Shown here: piece by piece, positions 5,276 to 9,536 of the stretch
Numbering within the stretch: position 1 is the first letter of the stretch
Layout of the letters: each line of letters opens with the position of its first letter
Assembly: GCA_013151655.1 (NCBI GenBank)
Contig: JAADHX010000110.1
Location: forward strand, 5,301 to 14,836
Direction of reading: 5' to 3'
DNA from: Actinomycetota bacterium
GTDB taxonomy: Bacteria > Actinomycetota > Acidimicrobiia > Acidimicrobiales > Poriferisodalaceae
Length of the DNA: 9,536 nt
Program-made: the position numbers and the translations under genes
The notes under the pieces: generated by a model
Databases searched by the model: none
What the model was told of the DNA's origin: nothing
What the model saw: the letters and a program-made list of their open reading frames with translations, nothing else

Positions 5276-7246
5276 TCAGGCTCCTACAAGCGTCTCGGAG
5301 GTTTCGGCATCGCCATCAACGGAGTCGGCGCTGCCACTCGGGACTTCGGGTCGGCGCTTTCGACTCGGGATGATGGCAAGTAGCGAACCGAAACCCATCA
5401 GCAGCCCGCCGGTCCAGATCCATGTGATCATCGGCCTGACGATGACTCGCACTAGCGCCTCTGACCCATCGTCGGAAAAGTCGAGAATGTTGATGTAGAC
5501 GTCCTCTCGCCAGCCGGTCGCGACCGATGGAGTGCCGATGGGTCGACCGAAGTTGGGAAACGTGGTGATAGCCGGCTTGTGAATCTCGTCGTTGTCGACC
5601 AGGACTGCGATTTCGATGACAGCGTTGTCGCCATCGAAATAGTCGATGCGCTCTATGAACGTGATGGTGTGACCAGAAATCTCGACGGTGTCCCCGGGAG
5701 CGAGTCTGGCCTCGATCTCGGTTCCATGGGCCGAGCTGGCGATGAGTCCGAGAGCCAGAACAGACAACCCCAGATGGGCGATCATGCCGCCCCCGCTGCG
5801 GCCGGTGACGCCTCGCCAACCCTGACGACGACTGGCCAAGACCACGTGGCGAATCGATGCTCCAGCCGCGAACCCTGCGGCCAAGAACCCAAGCATTTCA
5901 TACAACGAATCGGCACCCAGGGAAACCGAAACGACCAGAACCGTTACCGCAAACACTCCGGGCCAGAAGGCTCGATCGCGGAGTGTCTCTGGGTCGGTTC
6001 GGCGCCATGGCAGAAGCGGCGAAACGCCCATCAAGAACAACAACATAAGACCAATGGGTGCAGTCAGCCGATCGAAATACGGCGACCCGACTGACAACTG
6101 ATCGCCGTTGATGGCCTCGACCAGCAACGGGAACATCGTGCCGAGCAAGACGACAAAGGCAAAGGCAGTCAACAACAAGTTGTTGCCAACGAAACTCCCT
6201 TCGCGCGATACAGGCGACTCAATGATGCCTACCGTCCGCAGCATCTCCGCGCGCCACGCTATTAGTCCGAACGACACGACCACGATTACCGCGAACGCTC
6301 CTAACAGCAGTGGGCCGAGGGAGGAGTTCGAGAACTCGTGAACCGAGTCGAGTACTCCAGACCGGGTTATGAAGGTGCCGAGGATAGTTAGACCAAATGT
6401 GGCGGTGATTAGCGACAGGTTCCATACCCGTAACATGCCGCGGCGCTCCTGCACCACCACCGAATGCAGGTATGCGGTTGCAGTCAACCACGGCAAGAGT
6501 GAGACGTTCTCGACCGGGTCCCAAGCCCAATATCCACCCCAGCCAAGAACCTCGTATGACCACCAGGCCCCTAGGACAACTCCGACGGTCAAGAAACCCC
6601 ACGCGGCAACAGTCCACGGACGGGTCAGCAACAGCCAGCCTTCGCCCACTCGCCCGGTTGCCAGCGCTCCTATTGCGAATGCAAATGGCACCGTAAACCC
6701 GACGTATCCCAGGTAGAGCATGACCGGGTGAACGGCCATCAAAGGGTGGTTTTGAAGAAGGGGGTTTGGCCCAGCACCGTCGAGCGGTGGTCTCGCCATT
6801 GTGCCCATGGGGTTCGCCTCCCCGATGAGCAAGAAGAAGAAGAACGCCGAGACCACGAACAAGGTGAGCATCGCAAAACCCACGAGCCGATCGTCGAGAC
6901 GGTCGCGGAAGCGAAACGCAGTGGCAAATATGTAGCCAGACAGTATGAGAGCCCACAGCACGATCGATCCCTCGAGCGACGCCCACAAGGCGGCGATCTT
7001 GAACACCACCGGTAACGCGATGTTGCTGTTGTTAGCAACGTATTCGAACGAAAAGTCGTTACGGAGCAGCGCAATTTCGAGAATGGCCGCGGTGATCACG
7101 ATCGAGGCCAGAATGATTGCCGACCAGCGCAGTGACATCTTGAGCAGCGCCGCTTCTTTTAGCGCCAGCCCAGTTGCTACGTTCATTGCCGCCATGACCG
7201 ACGCTGCGAATCCGGCTAGTAGCGCTATCGACCCAAGTGTTTGCAC
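5276..7246 (-). CDS. ccmF: CcmF, heme lyase subunit of System I cytochrome c maturation
   Basis: This is a large polytopic membrane protein of 656 residues from GTG 7246. It has the WWD heme-handling motif WWSYEVLGWGGYWAWDPVEN at about 228-247 and the conserved NPLLQ...HPVMLYLGYVGF region (about 161-184). Conserved histidines are seen in HPLMAVHP (167, 173), LHSVVVQERRG (261) and SGVLDSVHEF (303), in line with heme ligands in the family. A periplasmic domain follows near the C-terminus, then a last helix. Length fits the usual 620-680. CcmF takes heme from holo-CcmE and attaches it to CXXCH cysteines. The frame is open to TTG 7282, but GTG 7246 overlaps the ccmE stop as TAGTG, and the N-terminus QTLGSIALLAGFAASV then begins like family members. 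The earlier start would add a basic 12-residue tail encoded inside ccmE. Confidence 0.95.
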   Translation of the reverse strand: MQTLGSIALLAGFAASVMAAMNVATGLALKEAALLKMSLRWSAIILASIVITAAILEIALLRNDFSFEYVANNSNIALPVVFKIAALWASLEGSIVLWALILSGYIFATAFRFRDRLDDRLVGFAMLTLFVVSAFFFFLLIGEANPMGTMARPPLDGAGPNPLLQNHPLMAVHPVMLYLGYVGFTVPFAFAIGALATGRVGEGWLLLTRPWTVAAWGFLTVGVVLGAWWSYEVLGWGGYWAWDPVENVSLLPWLTATAYLHSVVVQERRGMLRVWNLSLITATFGLTILGTFITRSGVLDSVHEFSNSSLGPLLLGAFAVIVVVSFGLIAWRAEMLRTVGIIESPVSREGSFVGNNLLLTAFAFVVLLGTMFPLLVEAINGDQLSVGSPYFDRLTAPIGLMLLFLMGVSPLLPWRRTDPETLRDRAFWPGVFAVTVLVVSVSLGADSLYEMLGFLAAGFAAGASIRHVVLASRRQGWRGVTGRSGGGMIAHLGLSVLALGLIASSAHGTEIEARLAPGDTVEISGHTITFIERIDYFDGDNAVIEIAVLVDNDEIHKPAITTFPNFGRPIGTPSVATGWREDVYINILDFSDDGSEALVRVIVRPMITWIWTGGLLMGFGSLLAIIPSRKRRPEVPSGSADSVDGDAETSETLVGA

Positions 7247-7851
7247 TAGTCGAGGCCAACGTCGTTGCGAGTGAGATCGCAACCCACGAGGAAATCATCG
7301 GGAAGATTCGACTCGACTTGTTCGGCGTTGTTGCTCGAGTACTCGTTCGTGTGGTTGATGAGCATGCGGTCAGATTCAAACACGTAGTCGTCGGTGCCGC
7401 CGACGAGCTTTACGGTTTGCGGCTTCCAGCTGCCATCGAGAACGACAGGAATCCACGGGTTGTCGAATAGTTCGGCCGGATCAGTTAGGTGGCGAACCGC
7501 GGCCGTGGCACAACCGTGCAGTATCTCGAAGGTGACGACATCGTCAATGACTTCGACTGAGTCTGGAATGACTCTTCCTTGAATCCGAAAGCGCCGATCG
7601 CCAAGTTCGTCGCGTTCGGCGACGGCCTGATCGACGTTGCGGAAGAACACCGTGGCGTCCTGAAGGAATTGCACGACCAGGAAGCCGAACGCAAACACGA
7701 TCAGAACTCCGGCGACGGTGATCCATCGCTTCTTTCCCTTGCCAAGCTCGCGGCGGATCGCGTCGACATCGTCGAGGCCATGACGCGGAGTCAGGTCTAA
7801 GGCCGGAGGTGGCTCGCTGTCGTCGAGTCCGGATCTGTCGTTTACGTCCAC
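7246..7851 (-). CDS. ccmE: CcmE, periplasmic heme chaperone
   Basis: The protein has 201 residues. A cytoplasmic segment of about 42 residues, longer than in E. coli, precedes one membrane anchor (43-62). The periplasmic OB-fold domain has RRFRIQGRVIPDSVE, VVTFEI and IPVVLDG, and ends with FESDRMLINHTNEY. The HXXXY motif gives His167 as the residue expected to bind heme covalently, with Tyr171. This is the standard histidine type, not the cysteine variant of some archaea and sulfate reducers. CcmE receives heme from CcmABCD and hands it to CcmF. I chose GTG 7851 because GAGGA lies six bases upstream (7858-7862) and the reading frame further up overlaps ccmD and ccmC without family resemblance. 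It overlaps ccmD by ten bases and ccmF by one. Confidence 0.94.
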   Translation of the reverse strand: MDVNDRSGLDDSEPPPALDLTPRHGLDDVDAIRRELGKGKKRWITVAGVLIVFAFGFLVVQFLQDATVFFRNVDQAVAERDELGDRRFRIQGRVIPDSVEVIDDVVTFEILHGCATAAVRHLTDPAELFDNPWIPVVLDGSWKPQTVKLVGGTDDYVFESDRMLINHTNEYSSNNAEQVESNLPDDFLVGCDLTRNDVGLD

Positions 7852-8018
7852 GGGGGTTCCTCGTGGTGTTCTCCCACTTCGGCCGCCTCGGTGACTAGCT
7901 CGCCCAGACCAAGCTGGTCGACCAATCGGCGCCCGCGTCGAAGCACCACCAACGCATATCCGAGAAGGGCACCGAAGACGATTCCATACCCGGTCAGGAT
8001 CATTCCCCAGGACTCCAT
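7842..8018 (-). CDS. ccmD: CcmD, small membrane subunit of the heme delivery complex
   Basis: This 58-residue frame runs from ATG 8018 to TAA 7842. It encodes MESWGMILTGYGIVFGALLG followed by YALVVLRRGRRLVDQLGLGE, that is, one membrane helix (about 5-26) with a basic flank and an acidic tail. This is the shape of CcmD, which has little sequence conservation beyond an aromatic/Gly-Tyr helix and Arg-rich end. CcmD stabilises the CcmABC complex and allows release of holo-CcmE. Its start overlaps the ccmC stop as TAATG and its end overlaps ccmE by ten bases. Location exactly between ccmC and ccmE is the strongest evidence. Confidence 0.87.
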   Translation of the reverse strand: MESWGMILTGYGIVFGALLGYALVVLRRGRRLVDQLGLGELVTEAAEVGEHHEEPPWT

Positions 8019-8827
8019 TAGAGCGCTCCCGCGGTTTCGAGGCCCGATTCGCCGGGCTGGTCAACTTCGGCTCGGCGCGCCGCGAGCGCCGTCTCGAGGC
8101 CTTCTTCTTCGAATATCTCTTCGAGGCGAATCACCCGGTAGCGGTGAACCATAAGCCAGGCCGCAACAATGGTGAACGACATGACAGAGAAGACGAGCAC
8201 GACCAACATATCGCCGGTAATTAGCGGATCAGACAGACTGCTTAGGCTGGCTTCCTGGTGAAGAGTGACCCCCCAATCGACGCTGTAGTGCCCGAGCGGC
8301 AGATTAACCGCCGCGAGCAGCGAAGCAATCGCGGCTCGTTTGGAACGTACAACGGGCTCGGCCGGAATTTGTCGGAGCGCCAAGTAGCCGAGATAACTCA
8401 CGAACATGATTGCAGTGGTGGTGAGGCGGGCGTCCCATTGCCAATAGACGCCCCACGTGAGACGCCCCCACATAGCACCGGTGATAATGGTGAGGGCGGT
8501 GAAGAACACACCAACTTCGGCTGCAGCTCCGGCGAGGCGATCGTAGTGACGGCCCTTGTCTGGTCGAGCTGCACCCTTCCAAAGTAATAGGGCGCTAGCG
8601 ACCGCGGCGAGAACGAACGACGCGTAGGCAATCCAGATGACAGGCAGATGCAAGTACATGAACCTGACCGCTTCGCCTTGATTGACATCGCGTGGTGACA
8701 CGACTAGGCCAAGCAACGCGACGGCGGCCAGCGATGCGACAGCTAAACAACCGAGCACACGGGTCGGGATCGACGCAGTCGCCGATCGAGCGAACTGCGA
8801 GGTTGTCTCCGGAATCGCGGAGTTCAC
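8018..8827 (-). CDS. ccmC: CcmC, heme-handling membrane protein that loads CcmE
   Basis: The protein has 269 residues and about six membrane helices. It has the tryptophan-rich periplasmic motif WGRLTWGVYWQWDARLTT at about 120-137. Two expected axial heme ligands are present: His60 in FMYLHLPVIWIAY and His180 in LPLGHYSVDWGVTLHQ, close to His60 and His184 of E. coli CcmC. It presents heme to CcmE together with CcmD. The frame is open to 9061, but that upstream part overlaps ccmB and shows no family match. GTG 8827 lies two bases after the ccmB stop and has GGAGG ten bases upstream (8838-8842). The C-terminal 40 residues are charged and cytoplasmic, longer than in E. coli. The stop overlaps the ccmD start. 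Confidence 0.94.
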   Translation of the reverse strand: MNSAIPETTSQFARSATASIPTRVLGCLAVASLAAVALLGLVVSPRDVNQGEAVRFMYLHLPVIWIAYASFVLAAVASALLLWKGAARPDKGRHYDRLAGAAAEVGVFFTALTIITGAMWGRLTWGVYWQWDARLTTTAIMFVSYLGYLALRQIPAEPVVRSKRAAIASLLAAVNLPLGHYSVDWGVTLHQEASLSSLSDPLITGDMLVVLVFSVMSFTIVAAWLMVHRYRVIRLEEIFEEEGLETALAARRAEVDQPGESGLETAGAL

Positions 8828-8829
8828 GA

Positions 8830-9519
8830 TCAACCATCCTCCAACAGCGGGCCAGCCGACAGCGTACCCAGGGTCAGATACACAACGAACATAACCCCCA
8901 ACATTGCCACCCAGTTCCAACCCGCTTGGGTCGAGACTCCAAGAGCACGATCGAACGCACGGCTTCCGGCCAGCAGCAGTGGCGCCACAACTGGAAGCAG
9001 CAGTAGCGGCAACAACGTCTCGCGCACGCGTAAACCAAGAGACATAGCCCCGTAGATGCATCCAGCCGCCGCGAACCCGCTAGTACCGACTACTGCGGCC
9101 ACGATCAGAAGCAACCAGTCATCGACGCTGGCATCGAAGAACACGATGACCCCAACGAACAGCAGCACCTCGAGAAACAGCAACTGAATCGTGACGGCAA
9201 GTGTCTTTCCGAGGTAGATCGACTCCGGTCGCAGGCCAGAAAGCCGGAGGGCATCAGTGAGACCATCAACGCCCTCCACGGTGAACGCGCGCTGCACCGT
9301 CAACAGTCCGCTGAACAGCACGCCTACCCAAAACAACCCGGGAGCTCCGAGTGAAAGAAGCTGCGGGTTGGCATCGAATGCGAACGCGAACACGATGAGG
9401 ATCAGCAGTCCAAGCGGCGCGACTTGGTTGGTGGTTACGCGAGATCGCCACTCGATGGTCAGATCCTTGCGGGCTACGAGAATTACTTCTCGTAGCGGAT
9501 TGTCGACCGAGAGCTTCAC
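8830..9519 (-). CDS. ccmB: CcmB, permease subunit of the CcmAB ABC transporter
   Basis: The protein has 229 residues with about six membrane helices. N-terminal ARKDLTIEWRSR (16-27) is the cytoplasmic segment typical of CcmB. FSGLLTVQRAFTVEGVDGL (69-87) and LRPESIYLGK match family blocks, and LLPLLLLPVVAPLLLAG (169-185) matches the conserved late helix. CcmB pairs with the ATPase CcmA. The complex uses ATP to release holo-CcmE from CcmC/CcmD. The GTG start at 9519 is the first in-frame start seen and overlaps a possible ccmA stop as GTGA, but no strong Shine-Dalgarno site can be judged because the window ends 17 bases upstream. Confidence 0.92.
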   Translation of the reverse strand: MKLSVDNPLREVILVARKDLTIEWRSRVTTNQVAPLGLLILIVFAFAFDANPQLLSLGAPGLFWVGVLFSGLLTVQRAFTVEGVDGLTDALRLSGLRPESIYLGKTLAVTIQLLFLEVLLFVGVIVFFDASVDDWLLLIVAAVVGTSGFAAAGCIYGAMSLGLRVRETLLPLLLLPVVAPLLLAGSRAFDRALGVSTQAGWNWVAMLGVMFVVYLTLGTLSAGPLLEDG

Positions 9520-9536
9520 GAACCGGCGCGAGTCCA
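9516..9536 (-). CDS. ccmA: Possible last codons of ccmA
   Basis: On the - strand the frame WTRAGS-stop ends with TGA at 9518-9516 and overlaps the ccmB GTG by four bases. This is the arrangement seen at other junctions of this operon, and ccmA usually precedes ccmB. Six residues cannot identify the gene, so the call rests on position only. Confidence 0.35.
   Translation of the reverse strand, partial: WTRAGS

Noticed and set aside
5579..6094. 171-codon frame on the + strand opposite ccmF
   Set aside because: It is an antisense shadow in high-GC coding sequence; the peptide has no recognisable motif and no good translation start.
6219..6986. 255-codon frame on the - strand inside ccmF
   Set aside because: It is a shifted-frame shadow of ccmF, rich in Arg, Pro and Gly with no domain resemblance.
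7247..7282. ccmF start at TTG 7282
   Set aside because: The extra basic residues are encoded within ccmE, and GTG 7246 forms a TAGTG junction and gives the usual CcmF N-terminus.
7852..8064. Longer ccmE start
   Set aside because: It overlaps ccmD and the end of ccmC, is low in family resemblance, and GTG 7851 has a ribosome binding site.
8828..9061. Longer ccmC start
   Set aside because: The added segment lies inside ccmB in another frame, looks unlike CcmC, and GTG 8827 has GGAGG upstream.

Overview
The window looks like chromosomal DNA of a moderately high-GC bacterium. An actinobacterial (Acidimicrobiia-like) origin is my best guess, because the Mrp ATPase and the winged-helix regulator carry actinobacterial-type sequence features. 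This is judged from recalled family features, not from a search. There are no mobile elements, rRNA, tRNA or CRISPR in the window.

Left part (1-3305): the 3' end of an amidase-signature gene on the + strand stops five bases short of a convergent mrp-type P-loop ATPase gene on the - strand. mrp is transcribed away from a + strand pair made of a winged-helix regulator with C-terminal cysteines (SufR-like or related) and a small histidine phosphatase. The 151-bp region between mrp and the regulator is the most unusual non-coding DNA here. It holds three 33-bp tandem repeats that abut the mrp ribosome binding site, and a perfect 17-bp palindrome that covers a -10-like hexamer right before the regulator's GTG start.

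Right part (3349-9536, all - strand): a nearly complete System I cytochrome c maturation operon, in transcription order (ccmA end)-ccmB-ccmC-ccmD-ccmE-ccmF-ccmG-ccmH-ccmI-like. The genes overlap or are only a few bases apart, so they are probably translated as a coupled unit. CcmA/B/C/D handle heme delivery to CcmE, CcmE carries heme covalently in the periplasm, CcmF with CcmH and the TPR protein attaches heme to apocytochrome, and CcmG and CcmH keep the CXXCH cysteines reduced. Several starts were moved from the longest reading frame: mrp to 1966, ccmC to 8827, ccmE to 7851 and ccmF to 7246. The 58-residue ccmD was found by hand.

The shared theme is Fe-S and heme/redox protein maturation. 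The strongest lead is a candidate Fe-S-responsive divergent unit: a cysteine-bearing regulator, a palindromic operator, a tandem-repeat leader and a completely cysteine-free Mrp.
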